Positions 32,390 through 43,406 are shown, counted from the stretch's first letter. The stretch: DNA of 64,000 nucleotides from Sorghum bicolor (GCF_000003195.3 NC_012876.2:44186619-44250618), one strand, 5' to 3'. A program made the numbers and translations. The notes: generated from the sequence alone by a model not told the origin.

Positions 32390-33612
32390 GACCTGAAAGA
32401 GACCTCCCGCATCAAATCAAGCTTTATCCATGCAACAAGGGGTGGCTGGGAGCAACTCCCTCTCCTCAAGGACAGACTCCTGGAGTGGCAGGAGAAACTC
32501 CTCAAGGCCTATAATGAGCTTTTGGCACTTGAGGAGGAGAAGAAGGAGAGGGTGGCCGCCCTGGCTGAGGCTCGGGAGGCCTCGAGGAAAGCAGTGGAAG
32601 AAACCGCGCTGCTGAGGGAGCGGGCCATGATGGTCGAGGAGGCTGCGTCCAAGGCCCGGGATGAGGCCTTGTCTTACAAGAATGCAGCCGCTAACCTGGA
32701 CAAGGAGAAGGGCCTCCTCAAGACTGAAATTGCCTCCGCCCGAGAAACCTTCCAAAGGATGAAGGTGAAGTGCGTAAATTGCGAGATCACCCGGAGCGCC
32801 ACGGAGGAGGCCAAAAAGAAGGCCCTTGAGGATCTCGAGGCGGAGCGGGCTCGATCCCGCAGCCTCTCTGACGACGTCGATCGTCTGAAGAGAGTACTGT
32901 TGGAAAATGATGGGGCCATCGCGCAAGCCGGCAAGGTGATTGAGGACCTGCGCGTCGCCAACACCGAGCTGGTGCGCTCCAACAAGGAGATTGAGAGGGC
33001 CAACAACAACATGGTTGGCGAGAACACGGCTCTGGAGGAGCGGATTCATGGTATGTTTCTACTATCGAGTTTCTTTCCGAGGTGTGCTTTATGTTATCTA
33101 ATTTCTCCATGTCGGTCCTTGTAGGGCTTAAAGATGAGCTGCTTGCCGCTCAAGTTGAGGCTCGCTCCGCCAAGGCCCAGCTAGAGGGGGAGGTCGCTCT
33201 GAACCGTCGGCTGTGGATGGCGATAAGCGATCTCTCGACCTCTTGGGAGGTCGAGCCTATGGACGAGTCGAGGGAGGAGGCTCGAGGCGACGCGCTGGTC
33301 GATCAGCTGTGCTACCTAGGCGCGACGCTGAGGGATCGAGTGTGGGACGCTCTTCATATCGGAGTGAAGCGGGCGATGGCGGTAGTCTGCTCAGGCTTTT
33401 CATACGATATGGAGGTGGTGTCCCACGGCTTCGTCACCGACATCTCCAAGACTAATGCGGAGAACAAGGAGAGGCTCCACCCCTTGATCGACGATGTAGA
33501 GGTCCCTGGGGAGAGGTTGGCCAAGTTGTTTGAGCCGAAAGTACTTCATCCCGAGACTAGCCCGGGTGCGGACGATGGTGGTGAGGGTCGAGATGCGGAC
33601 TGTGGCCTGTGA
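32390..33612 (+). CDS. Exons 5 and 6, C-terminal coiled coil
   Basis: Exon 5 (32390-33050) and exon 6 (33125-33612) join in phase 1 across an intron GTATGTTT...CCTTGTAG. Exon 5 is a heptad-rich helix (LLKAYNELLALEEEKKERVA and onward); exon 6 ends in an acidic tail and TGA at 33612. Both are open. Confidence 0.7.
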
Positions 33613-34005
33613 GCCTGCTCTGGGTGCCTAGGCCCCTTGTATAGTATTTTGTCATTCTATCTTATGTAATACTTTGTCTTTAAGTGGTTTGTAAGATCTG
33701 TGAGTTATTTGCTTGTCTTTTCGCTCAAGGTTCCTTTGGTTCCTTTTCTGCATGTGTCTGTATTTCCCGTTTGGTCTTTCGTTAAGGCGACCTCGATTGC
33801 CTCGAAGGTGAGGAAGCGAGTAGAGTCACCATAGCCCGGGGGCGTAGGAGTTCTCAGGCTCGTTGTTCCTCGGCCCTTAGGGGGCTCAAGGTGCCTCTGC
33901 TATTCGACCGTACGAGGTTTACTGATAGGAACGAAACAATTATATGGTTTTTTCGAGGGGGTATTGACTATGATGGGTCATAGTTGGTACTCCCTTCTAA
34001 CGTCG
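33613..34005 (+). other. 3' flank of the antisense gene in element C
   Basis: T-rich, with several possible poly(A) signals for the + strand gene. No other coding sequence. Ends where the element E LTR begins; the last bases CGTCG are its probable TSD. Confidence 0.45.
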
Positions 34006-34724
34006 TGTTGATGCAAAAGCTGATCTGCAAACACAAAGGGCTAATACCCGATTTAAACGTTAAGGCGTGCCAGCCGATTTGACCTTACTATCGGCAAAGG
34101 TGGTAACTCGAATACTTTGGTCCCGACAACAGCGATGCGCCCAGATGTCACAGCCAAGAGGTATTCACACGGAACTTGAGAACACGTCGAGCTTAAGTCG
34201 ACAAATTCCTAAGAACTCGTAACAAAAAGGGAAATGTATGATGAAGTCGTCGAAAAAGTAAATGCCTGGAATATGAGTAAAAACGTGTGTTTGATTGATT
34301 GATAGATGTCGATTACAAGGCCCTAGGGTCTACATTTATACCCGGCTCAAAAGAGCTACAACTAGACACGACTAGAACTCGAATTCCAAATTAAACAGAA
34401 TCCGTATTCAAAACGATTTAAATAACTAAGGAAAAACATAAAATATCTTCCCGTGACCGCCTGGGACACCACCATAGACCAATCGGCAGTCCTCAAGTCT
34501 TCCTCCCGCGCCATCGGCAGATTCTTTACCGCAATCACCTACAGAGGTTAATGCTGGCCATCGGCACAGACACATCACCATCCATGGACTTAGCCACATC
34601 CAGCCACCCCCTCATCGGCAACCACCTTCATCGGCAACTCTCCTGTAGACCAGCTACCTTTGCCCTGTCCTGCCGATCTATACTCTACCGATCCTGGACA
34701 CGTGCCAAAAAAACGGTGTCAACA
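34006..34724 (-). repeat. 3' LTR of element E
   Basis: Plus-strand edges TGTTGATGCAAAAG...GGTGTCAACA (719 bp). The same family as the solo LTR at 46865-47553. TATA complement at 34334-34340. Confidence 0.9.
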
Positions 34725-34740
34725 CATGCCCCCCAGTTTT
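34725..34740 (-). other. Polypurine tract of element E
   Basis: Complement AAAACTGGGGGGCATG directly ahead of TGTTGACACC. This fixes the LTR as the 3' LTR of a minus-strand element. Confidence 0.75.
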
Positions 34741-35120
34741 GGAGTATGAAATCATTAATGCTCCGAAATTCTCTGCAGTCATGATGCCTTTCCGCAATTA
34801 ATTTTCCCGATTTGATAACCGACAGCCTTAATCTGAACAACCCTGGTTTGATTCCTCCGTATATCCCTTGAAATCTTCAACCTTCCAAACAGACATTTCC
34901 ACTCTATCCGCTCATCGGCAATATGACCATTACAAGGCGCCGCCGATGGACCGATCAGGAAATCTCGCACAGTAAAATATCTCTAGATCACGACCGCTTC
35001 CTGTCAAATCACCTGCGCAATCCCTTGATTACCGTGCGAACAGTTACCATATCTTCCTGAGTATCCTTGGATTTCACGGATACGGTGGAGTGATAAGTCG
35101 GATTTACCCTCGCCCATTTT
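34741..35120 (+). other. E spacer upstream of the antisense gene
   Basis: No gene; presumably holds promoter sequence for the + strand PMD gene. Contains GCCGAT-type hexamers near 34916 and 34941. Confidence 0.4.
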
Positions 35121-35124
35121 GTCC

Positions 35125-35132
35125 TATAAATA
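35125..35132 (+). promoter_or_regulatory. TATA box of the antisense PMD gene
   Basis: TATAAATA in GTCCTATAAATAGTTCC, 158 bp ahead of the ATG at 35283. Confidence 0.6.
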
Positions 35133-35427
35133 GTTCCTTCTTGGGTACTCCTTCCCCATCACATCATTCTACAGCTCCAACTCCACTTTCCCGGCGGCGG
35201 CGCTGTTCGAGAGCTCCAAGATCTCCACCGAAGCCCATTCTTCACCAACTCCGAAACCTTCAGCCATCCTCTTCGCGAAGAGATGGCCATCAACTTCACC
35301 GTCCTTGAGGTTAGTTCTTCATTCCACCTTTTGTGCTTTTTCTCGCATCCTTGTTCATCCGCAATTTATTTTACTGAACATTTTCCTTTTTCTTTCTTTG
35401 TTCTTCTTTTACCTTCAAAACCATTAG

Positions 35428-36885
35428 AATCTGTCCAATAACATCGTCATCCCTACCGACCAGCCACATCTCCAATGTCTTGGTCCATTAGGGAATCCAG
35501 ATCCCACCGACCTTATTAACGCAGAAACCAACAGGATCCCTTTTAAAGCCGAGAACTTTTCTTTGGATCTGTGGAAGGACACCTTTCGTTCTTGGCCTAG
35601 TCCTACCGTGGGATGGAAGGATTGATTCTTGAGAGTTAGCCACTCAAATGAGGTCCAATGGGGTGAGAGAAAGCTAGACCAATGTATGAGGCTGTCCATT
35701 GCCGATATGCATAGGAATGAATCACTGCTGATAGCTGCATCGTACTTCTGGTCAGACACACTCAATGCCTTCATGTTTGGCCACGGCCCTGCTTCCCCAA
35801 CACTTGCCGATGTAGTCATGCTCACTGGCTTAGATGTATCCTCTGCTGATAGCACCCATTTTTTTGACACCAAACCTAGTGCTAAGGTAGAAACTCGTGC
35901 TATCGGCGGTTGGTCAGGATACATCCAAAAATACAAACGAACAGGCCCTGTCAACATAAAGGAACAGACCAGCTTCCTGAACATGTGGTTGGACAAATTC
36001 ATATTCTGTGGTCGATCGGCAGGACCAACTTCTGTCTATCTACCAGCAGCAGAAAGATTAGCCAATGGTGTTCGATTTCCCCTCGGCCGATACCTGCTTG
36101 GCGCAGCTTACCACCTCCTCCACCAGGTAACTAAGAAACTCCTGCTGAGCCAGTCCATCGGCAACTTGGGGGGTCCCTGGTGGTTTATCAACATGTGGCT
36201 GAGCCTCCACATGCACAAGCGTCTCGAGTTTGACCTCTTCGCACAGCGCTTCCCCAGGGATATAACCGAGGATTATGAACTGTATGAGGAAGAATCGGCA
36301 ACTCGCCCTCCTCTGAACTTTGGCGAGGCTGCCATAGTTCTGCCTGGTACAGGGGGTAATGTAGATCAGGTCAGCCGATTCTTCCAAACCCTGTATAAAG
36401 GCTTGACCAGAGAACAGCGAGCATGGTTGCCTTATGATGATCTAGACACTATGTTCCCTTTGGTCTTCCACCCGTTCAACGATACTCTGAACAAAGATCA
36501 TGAAGTGATGATGGCCCTGATTACTCCTAGAGTTATACCAGTAAACTTCTTTGGCAGTGGGAAAACCTCCAACCAAACCTATGAATTTTATAACCCATCG
36601 GCACTAGCTCGTCAATTAGCTTTCCGCCAGCTGCCGATTGCACTCTGTTATGCCGACGTGATAAAACCCAGGGAAGCCATCACTAACCTCCTTGGGTGGA
36701 TTCGAGTAGCCCAACTGCCACCGAGTGCCGATACAGATGCAGATTTATCCGAGTGGGTTCTGGCCGCATTTATCACTCAGGCGTACAAGCAATGGTGGGA
36801 AGAATGGAAGGAACACTTGTTCTGCAGATCGGCCTTTACATAACGTGGCATGATCGATCCCCAATACAAGGTCCCTGATAACACT
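35428..36885 (+). CDS. PMD exon 2, main domain
   Basis: Acceptor ACCATTAG|AAT, donor ACT|GTAAGT. About 486 codons with one Trp-to-stop change at 35623 and one TAA near the end (36841). The long open part (35629-36843) keeps the domain intact. Confidence 0.7.
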
Positions 36886-37862
36886 GTAAGTATTTCCAAA
36901 CCGATGCCTCGATTTGTTCAATTCTATTTCCATCGGTAACTTACTTTTTGTATTGCATTGCAGGTTGACAACGATCCCCCATCGGTTAGTAGGAGTGGCA
37001 AGCCGATTGACCTCTTTCCATCAGGCCCGATCTCTTCAATCGGCAACAACGCTCCCACTCTGGCCGCCATCATGCATCGAGGCGTACGCCTCAAGAAAGT
37101 CACCACCAGGAGAACTCAGATATCTCCATCAGTAGCTGCCTCTGCTTTGGCACAAGCGTTCAAGACATATTCTCAAACTCTTTCATACTGATCTCACTCT
37201 CAAATCTGATGTACTTGCACTCACAAATTTCCCTTTCTGTGCCAGAACACCGGTGCATCAGCAAAGATCAGAAGCAAAAGTGCCGATGCCCCCTAGTCTA
37301 GTCAACCGAAGAGAAAGGGTGCCAAGAGTACCAGGGCACAAGCAAAGCGCCAAAGAGTAGCAACACCTCCTCCCCCAGTATCTCCAATTCAGGTAGAATC
37401 CTCTCCCTCGTCTCCAGAAACATGGATACAACAAGCACCATCCCCTTCTCAGCCGCAAGGAGCACCACAAGCGGAAGAACCCCAACTAGAAGAGCCTCAA
37501 CCAGAAGTACCTCATCCGGAAGACACATCGGCAGATGTGGGCGAGCGGACTACCGATCCAGCAGGGTCAGTCATATCATCGGTAGTCTCTTCGATCCAGA
37601 TAAGCGCTGCACCTCCCCAAGGTAACATACTTTTACGAAATCATTGCCGATAAACTCATTTCCTCTGTCTTACAATTATTTCTTGTTATTCTTTCAGCTG
37701 ACATAGTTCCATCGGCAACTCTAGCCGATCAACCTATGGTTCCATCGGCCCCTTCTAGTCAGAGGCAAGAAATCACCCTGAAATAAGTAAGTTATCTAAT
37801 TCCTATCTGTATCATTTATCAACACTTAACCGTAGAATAACTCATTTTTCTTTCCTTCTTAG

Positions 37863-38558
37863 GAGCAGGACTCTCCAGATAGTTTGTTCTCTTTCGCCAT
37901 CGACATCTCTGAAGATGAAGGCAAAGAAGCAAGCTCTTCTCAGGCAGTTGGGATGACATCGGCAGAGGTCAGGGCAAAACTGGAAGAACTATCGGCCCTC
38001 TTCCATCAAGACACAGCCCAACTAGTTGATGACTCTGATCCGGACAAGGTTTTATTCAAGACCCTGAGAGGCCAAATCCCCACCGATGCCGAAGAAGTTC
38101 TCTTCCAAGCAGCACACCTGGAAAGCCGTCAACTGCAGTACCAGAGGGCTGCCCAGCGCCCTGCCGATAGAGCTGCTCAGACTGAGCTTTCTGAGGAGAT
38201 GATGAAAGAAAAACTTCTTACCGATGAGAAGCACAAGAACATCGGCATCTTGAAGTCCTCAGGAGATGCACTAAATCACAAGATCTCTGATCTGTCAGCA
38301 AAAAGAGAAGCCCTGTTGGCAGAGCTTAAGCAAGTGGAAGAAGCCTTGTCCCAGGCTCGACAAGAGGAAAACCATCTGCCTGAGGCAATCAAGCTCCTTG
38401 AGCAAGAGCGAAACGTTCATGGTCGTAAAGCGCTGCAATTGAAGAAGAGATTGAAACCAGTGGAAGGCTCTGCCGATGAAGACATCAAAGAGATAGAAGC
38501 AGCCAACCAGATCCACTTGCGTGCTATATCGACGATCCAGGCGTTGCTTAACATGTGA
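37863..38558 (+). CDS. PMD last exon, coiled coil
   Basis: Acceptor TTCCTTCTTAG|GAG. Begins with an acidic stretch (FAIDISEDEGKEASS), then a long amphipathic helix (SDLSAKREALLAELKQVEEA), ending IQALLNM and TGA. Fully open. Confidence 0.7.
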   Translation, partial: EQDSPDSLFSFAIDISEDEGKEASSSQAVGMTSAEVRAKLEELSALFHQDTAQLVDDSDPDKVLFKTLRGQIPTDAEEVLFQAAHLESRQLQYQRAAQRPADRAAQTELSEEMMKEKLLTDEKHKNIGILKSSGDALNHKISDLSAKREALLAELKQVEEALSQARQEENHLPEAIKLLEQERNVHGRKALQLKKRLKPVEGSADEDIKEIEAANQIHLRAISTIQALLNM

Positions 38559-38715
38559 ACTCTTCATCGGCAACACACTTGCTTCTTTCTACTTTCCAAA
38601 CTTCCTGATATATAGTCTAGCCGATAGGACTCTTATCGGCGCCTTTAAAAACACTGAGTTTTACCCCTAGACACATTTTGATCCAGCCGATAGGAATGTT
38701 ATCGGCACCTAACTT

Positions 38716-39344
38716 TTATGCATCGACCCATATGCTGGGGTAGTACTTCTTTAGATATTTGCCATTTAATGCTCTGGGAAATTCAACCCCTTCGAGAGTT
38801 TCTAGAATATAGGCATTACCAGGAGCCGATCGACTTATCCGATAGGGACCCTCCCAATTGGGAGACCACTTCCCAAATTTTGAACTTTTAGTCCCGATCG
38901 GTAAGATCAATTTCCATACGAAGTCTCCATCGGCAAACTCCTTAGCCTTTACTTTCTTATCATACCATCTAGCAACTCTCTTTTTATTCTCTTCTATACT
39001 CATCAAAGCCTTTAGTCGATGTCCCGCTAGATCATCTAACTCGTCTGTCATCAAAGTAGCATAATCATTGGCAGCCAATTGATCTTGAAAAGATAGTCGC
39101 CTAGATCCAGCCTTAATTTCCCAAGATAGCACTGCATCATGCCCATACACCAATTGATAAGGCGAAACCTTGGTCGATCCATGACAAGCCATCCGATATG
39201 ACCATAGAGCTTCGTTTAACATTGTATGCCACTTCCTAGGATTTTCTTCAATCTTTCGTTTAATAAGCTTGAGAATCCCTTTGTTAGATGCCTCGGTCTG
39301 CCCGTTAGCTTGAGCATAGTATGGAGAAGAATTTAATACTTTAA
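38716..39344 (-). pseudogene. int: Integrase C-terminal part of element E
   Basis: Reading from 39344: VLNSSPYYAQANGQTEASNK, which holds the catalytic Glu of the DDE triad, then an open frame from 39222 (MLNEALWSYRMACHGSTKVS) through VSPYQLVYGHDAVL and a GPY-type C-terminal module (WSPNWEGPYRISRSAPGNAY) to the stop at 38716. The N-terminal part with the zinc finger and the first two Asp residues lies at 62013-62500, separated by the Tekay insertion. Integrase inserts the element DNA in the nucleus. It is followed by a short spacer (38559-38715) and the 3' end of the antisense PMD gene. Confidence 0.8.
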
Positions 39345-39349
39345 CCCCC
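39345..39349. repeat. Target-site duplication of the Tekay element (left)
   Basis: CCCCC, repeated at 62008-62012. Confidence 0.85.
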
Positions 39350-42300
39350 TATAACATCCCCGATGTTACGGTTACTAAAATTTGGATCATGTCTCATCAG
39401 CATTGCACAGCATATTGGTTAAGCACACCCTGATGCATCAACTTAAAACAAGTTTATTCTGATTGGTTGTGCTTAGGGAATGAAAGTGTGCTTACATTGT
39501 GTATTGATGCTTGTGTTGGTTGCTAAAACCATAGGGGGAAAGATTTCCGAAAGAGTAGGGGGAAAAACCCTGATTTTAGAACCCTAGAATTGCCCCCTTT
39601 TGTGCAATTTAAAAATAAGCAAAATTTGAAGTTGAGTTCAAAAGCAAAGTTGTAGATCTTGTCAAGATGTACAACTTTGGTGTTTTGAGTTTTTGAAGTT
39701 TCAATACAAAATTCAAAGTAATTTTGAAAATACAGATTTCCAGAAAGTGTCCCTTTTTCCAATTTGAATCTGCAATTCAAAATCTATTTGGAATTTTGAA
39801 AAGTGACCAACATGAAAGTTGTAGAGCTCAAAAAGTTGAACAACTTTCATGTTGGGAGTTTTTCAAGTTGTTATGGAAAATCAAAAGTAATTTTGGAAAT
39901 TCTGATCTGCCCCAATTCAAAAATTTGAATTTCCTTGAATTGAGTTTTGAATTTCAAACTGTTTTGTTAAAATCACCAATTTCCACTCAGAATTAGTTTT
40001 GGTCACCAACAGATGTTTTGTAGCTTTGGAAATTCTGCACAACTTTCATTTTGGTGGAATTTTGTCTTCAGTTCAAAATTTGGGCGAATTTTGCAAAACC
40101 ACAAAACTGAGTGGATAGAGCTTGCTGCAGTGCTGAGCAGGGGGGATGCTTTGCCGCCGGGGCAGAGCCGCTGCGCCCAGCGCCGCCACGCGCCTGGCCA
40201 CGCAGCTGCTTGGCTGCGCGAGCCCGCCGTGATGTGGACGAGCCCCCAGCAAGCTCATCCACTCCCCTGCTGATCCCACTGCACGGCCGCCTCGCTTCTC
40301 CCTTTTCTGCCCAACGCCAACGACCCTGCTGCGCCCCTAAATTCACCTCGCCTGCTTCCCATCCAAGCCACCCGAGCACTCCAATAGCTTCGCCAAGCTC
40401 TTAGCCATCGATTACGCCCCCGAGCGCAAGCTCTACCCTACCGTAGCTCCAACCCGAGCCGTTCTCCTCTCCAACTCCGGCCGAAGCGCCGCCGCAAGCA
40501 CCTCACCGTGGCCAGCCCTTCCCCGAGCTCCTCAACGACTGCGTTCTACCTTGTCGAAGTCGTGGTGAGCCCCTGATGCTCATGCGTCTTTTGGTTTGCG
40601 TTCTACCCGCTTGTAGTGGCCGGTGTTCGCGCCGATAGCCTCGCCGTCCGCCATAGACGCGGGCAAGGGGGTTAGAGGGGGATAGCACATGATCTGAGTG
40701 TCCCAGAGGATGCACGGGGGGCCGTAGAAGCTAAACCACTCCACCACAGGAGCCGGAGGCTCACCGACGGCGTGCCGGAGGTCGGCTGAGCCGATGGCGG
40801 GAGGTAGGAGGAGGATCTGACGGGCGGGACCCGCCAGTCAGCGTCCGCCTGAGGAGGGAGAGGGCGCGCCAAGCACCCGTGTGGGCCGAGCGCGGACGGG
40901 CCGGCCTGCGGGCCGAGTTCCTGGGGCGCTCGCGGCATAGGGTTGTTTTCCTTTTTCTGTTTATGCAAAATTTGTTATATGTTTGAATTTGTGTGAAAAA
41001 TTGTGCACTGATTCAAAAATCATGGGAATTTTATTGCACATTCTATGAAATAAGTAGAACACAAGAAAAATATTAGGTTTCATTTTCTGATATTTTGAAC
41101 ATGTGTAAAAATTGTGTTCTTTAGCTAATAAATAGAAATTCCTTGATTTTTAGGAATTTATTAATATGTCCAAAAATCACCAAAATTTGTGGGGAGTCTC
41201 TGAATGGTATTCCCTGGCTTCACACAAAATTTGGTGGCATTTGGATAATATTGGAATAAAATATTATTAAACCCTTAATTAGTAATTAAATAATCATTCT
41301 AGAATAATTAAATAATAATTAGTTAAATTCTCAAAATTAGGATTTGAGTGATTTTGGGATTGTGTGATGACGTGAGGTCATTAACCCTAATGACCTTTGG
41401 CATTTAATTATTGTTTGTCATCAATGCTTAATTACTGTCATTAATAAGAAATAATTAAGGTAAAAGGGATTAATAATTAGTTAATTAAGGATAATTATGA
41501 ATTAAGAGGAATCTTAGTTTACAAATGCAACCTCTTGGGTAAAGCCACTAAGATGACAAACAACTTTAATTATTAATTAGTCTGTGTTGCACTGAGAAAG
41601 CCCGTTGTAGTTAACTCAGTCCTTCTTAAATATTTGTCATACGCATATCATGAGCATTCATCATTTTGCGTATAGTGCACGTGACCGAAGGAGCGACCGT
41701 TGAACCGAACCCCGAGGTCGGTGCTCCGTTCGAGGAAGTACGATCCGAGACTTGGGAAGTCTCCGAGGAACCCTCTCAGCTCTGCAACCAAGGCAAGCCC
41801 CGGATGCATTGGCCCCTCCTTGAATGTTTTAAATCTTTTATCACTTATGAATTGAAAATGCTGCATTAGATATTTGAGAATTGGGTTAACCTACTTGCTG
41901 CATTTACTACCTTGATCTTTGTTATCTTGTCCTTTGCTCCTGTTTTATTTTAAAAAACTGCGTAGTGATGCTTAGCCCTGCTACTAGATAGGTTTTCAAA
42001 CAAGAAAGTTTAAAGGGTTGTTGTGGAATACACTTATGATCAATGATGTTTCAATTTGAGACCGGTCGGTGGACTTGTTTTAAGAATGGAGTCTTAAAGT
42101 AGTGTCTCCAACTGTGTCGGTTAAGGACCGGTCCGTTGGTGGCCTGATGGGTTGAGAATTTATAGTACTAGCCACTTACCCTGGGTAAGCCCGGTCTTGT
42201 TATCCCTCGATGCGAACAGCTACTCGCGCACTGGGCGTGGAGCGATGGCGAGAGTAGTGTGTACCCACCTTACGGATCTGAGATGACCGCGAAACATCTA

Positions 42301-43404
42301 GATCGGCTGTAGTGTGGTGGAGTATTGTGCTCTCGGGTGCCGCGAACCTATTCAAATTTGGGGAGAGCTTGATTTGGGTTGACATATGCAAGATTTGGTT
42401 CTACATATGTCGGGTGGTTCGGAACTCAAGCTAGATTGCTAAGCGGTTCGAATCATCGTTGCTCCCCGATTGGGAGACTCAATCCACTGACCCTCATCGT
42501 AGATAACTATGCAACTAAGTGATAAAATGAGAAAGGGGAAATGTCTCATGAGGTTCGGATCCCAATTCCCGGACTCAGAGTGACATGAAGCTATGGCCGT
42601 TGGATAGATAATACTTGGATTAAGGACTAGGAACTTACAGACTTGTCTGTGAGAAGCAACTAGATAGACTGTCCTCGAAATCCTCGACCTCTTGAGGAGA
42701 GGAATTCACAGGTAAAACTTGAAAGTAAGGATGCACTATTAGTAAGCTTTTTAGCAAAACACTTTGGCTCCTTGCTCAGCCACCCCTTGTCTACCCCAAG
42801 CCTGCATTCCTAATTTCTTCTCTTTTTCCGCCGGGTAAGTCTTGTTGAGTACTCCCGTACTCAGGGTTTTATAACCCCTGTTGCAGGTGAAGCTCAGGTG
42901 CCGACATGTTTCGGAACCTGTTGTGTGTCCGTCGTCGAGGTTGACGACGAGGAAGAGTGAGTGTGACCCATGGGCAGGGTCTGTAAATTTGTAATCTGTG
43001 TACTAAAGTTTAGTTGCTCCGCTGGACCTGGCTTGTAATAACACTCTACTATTTGGAAGAACTGCTTTTGTAAATTAAGTTATGTAATACTTCTGCTGTT
43101 TTACTCTGAAATATTATTTTGGTCTTGTGTCGTCTGTGATACTGCAATGTCTTCGCAACGAGTGATCCTGGTGTTAAGGTGGCCACTTGCTATCCTATAA
43201 GGGCGAGAAGAAGAAATTTTCGTCAATTGACCATCGCTGGTGGTCAAGACGAGCTTGTTTGATACGCCCCAGGTAGTGGTGGAATGAGCGTCGTGAGATG
43301 CTCATCGGATTTCTAGAGTGGGAGGATCCCCGGCATCACCGTCAGAGGTCCTTGGGACAATGACAGGTGTCGGTGGGCCCAAACACTTAGGAGGTTCTGC
43401 CACA
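39350..43404 (+). repeat. Tekay 5' LTR (about 4.06 kb)
   Basis: Starts TATAACATCCCCGATG (the 3' LTR has TGTAACATCCCCGATG, so TG became TA) and ends GGAGGTTCTGCCACA. It contains an AT-rich first part with large hairpins, a GC-rich block at about 40120-40930, AT-rich sequence at 40960-41600 and a U5 side with ordinary composition. ORFs in the GC block are not supported as genes. Confidence 0.9.
39646..39855 (+). repeat. Hairpins in the Tekay 5' LTR
   Basis: Hairpin 1: AAAGTTGTAGATCTTG (39646-39661) against CAAGATGTACAACTTT (39663-39678), one mismatch. Hairpin 2: CCAACATGAAAGTTG (39807-39821) against CAACTTTCATGTTGG (39841-39855), perfect, loop 19. The second is reduced in the 3' LTR. Confidence 0.7.
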
Positions 43405-43406
43405 GC

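Larger units (their letters stand above)
29199..33612 (+). pseudogene. Antisense transposase_28-family gene of element C, six exons
   Basis: Exons by canonical GT-AG borders and matching phases: 29199-30131, 30209-30895, 30987-31063, 31154-32313, 32390-33050, 33125-33612. Exon 1 (311 codons) holds the transposase_28 ('putative gypsy type transposon') domain: GYVVSFSKFHYHGLGAPPSH, then FMRVLCHHYRVELQHFTPN and EGYLGMMPHWDLW. Exon 2 is charged. Exon 4 has Gln/Glu repeats (QELQEQQQQQRGQQ). Exons 5-6 are a long coiled coil. Such proteins are known only as retroelement cargo; their role is unknown and the name is historical, since no transposase catalytic residues are evident. Exon 2 carries stops (30230, 30272 and others) and frameshifts, and exon 4 one TAG near 31267, so this copy is dead. 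Confidence 0.75.
26191..34005 (-). mobile_element. Element C: Tat-lineage LTR retrotransposon with antisense gene
   Basis: A minus-strand element represented by its 3' LTR (26191-28280, containing a nested solo LTR) and about 5.7 kb of internal region up to 34005, where element E begins. The internal part carries a six-exon antisense transposase_28 gene. Gag and pol would lie right of E's insertion, out of view. The presence of a large antisense ORF between pol and the 3' LTR is typical of grass Tat elements. C is inserted in the X1 5' LTR; bases before it are GACTG, the probable TSD. Confidence 0.8.
35283..38558 (+). pseudogene. Antisense plant-mobile-domain (PMD) gene of element E
   Basis: Exons by GT-AG borders: 35283-35309 (nine codons), 35428-36885, 36964 to about 37131 or 37191 (donor unclear), 37246-37621, 37698-37786, 37863-38558. 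Phases fit at every other border. Exon 2 has the PMD (aminotransferase-like) domain: SLLIAASYFWSDTLNAFMFG, then SPTLADVVMLTGLDV, and farther on GGPWWFINMWLSLHMHKRL. Exons 4-5 are Pro/Ser/Gln-rich; exon 6 is a coiled coil. Known PMD proteins include nuclear silencing factors (MAIL1/MAIN family) and many retroelement copies. Stops at 35623 (Trp to TGA), 36841, 37294 and 37784 mark decay. Role in the element is unknown. Confidence 0.75.

Noticed and set aside
40068..40404. Overlapping GC-rich ORFs in the Tekay LTR (and 50824-51155)
   Set aside because: Frames on both strands in a CpG-rich block; the two copies come from one LTR template, so agreement does not show selection.
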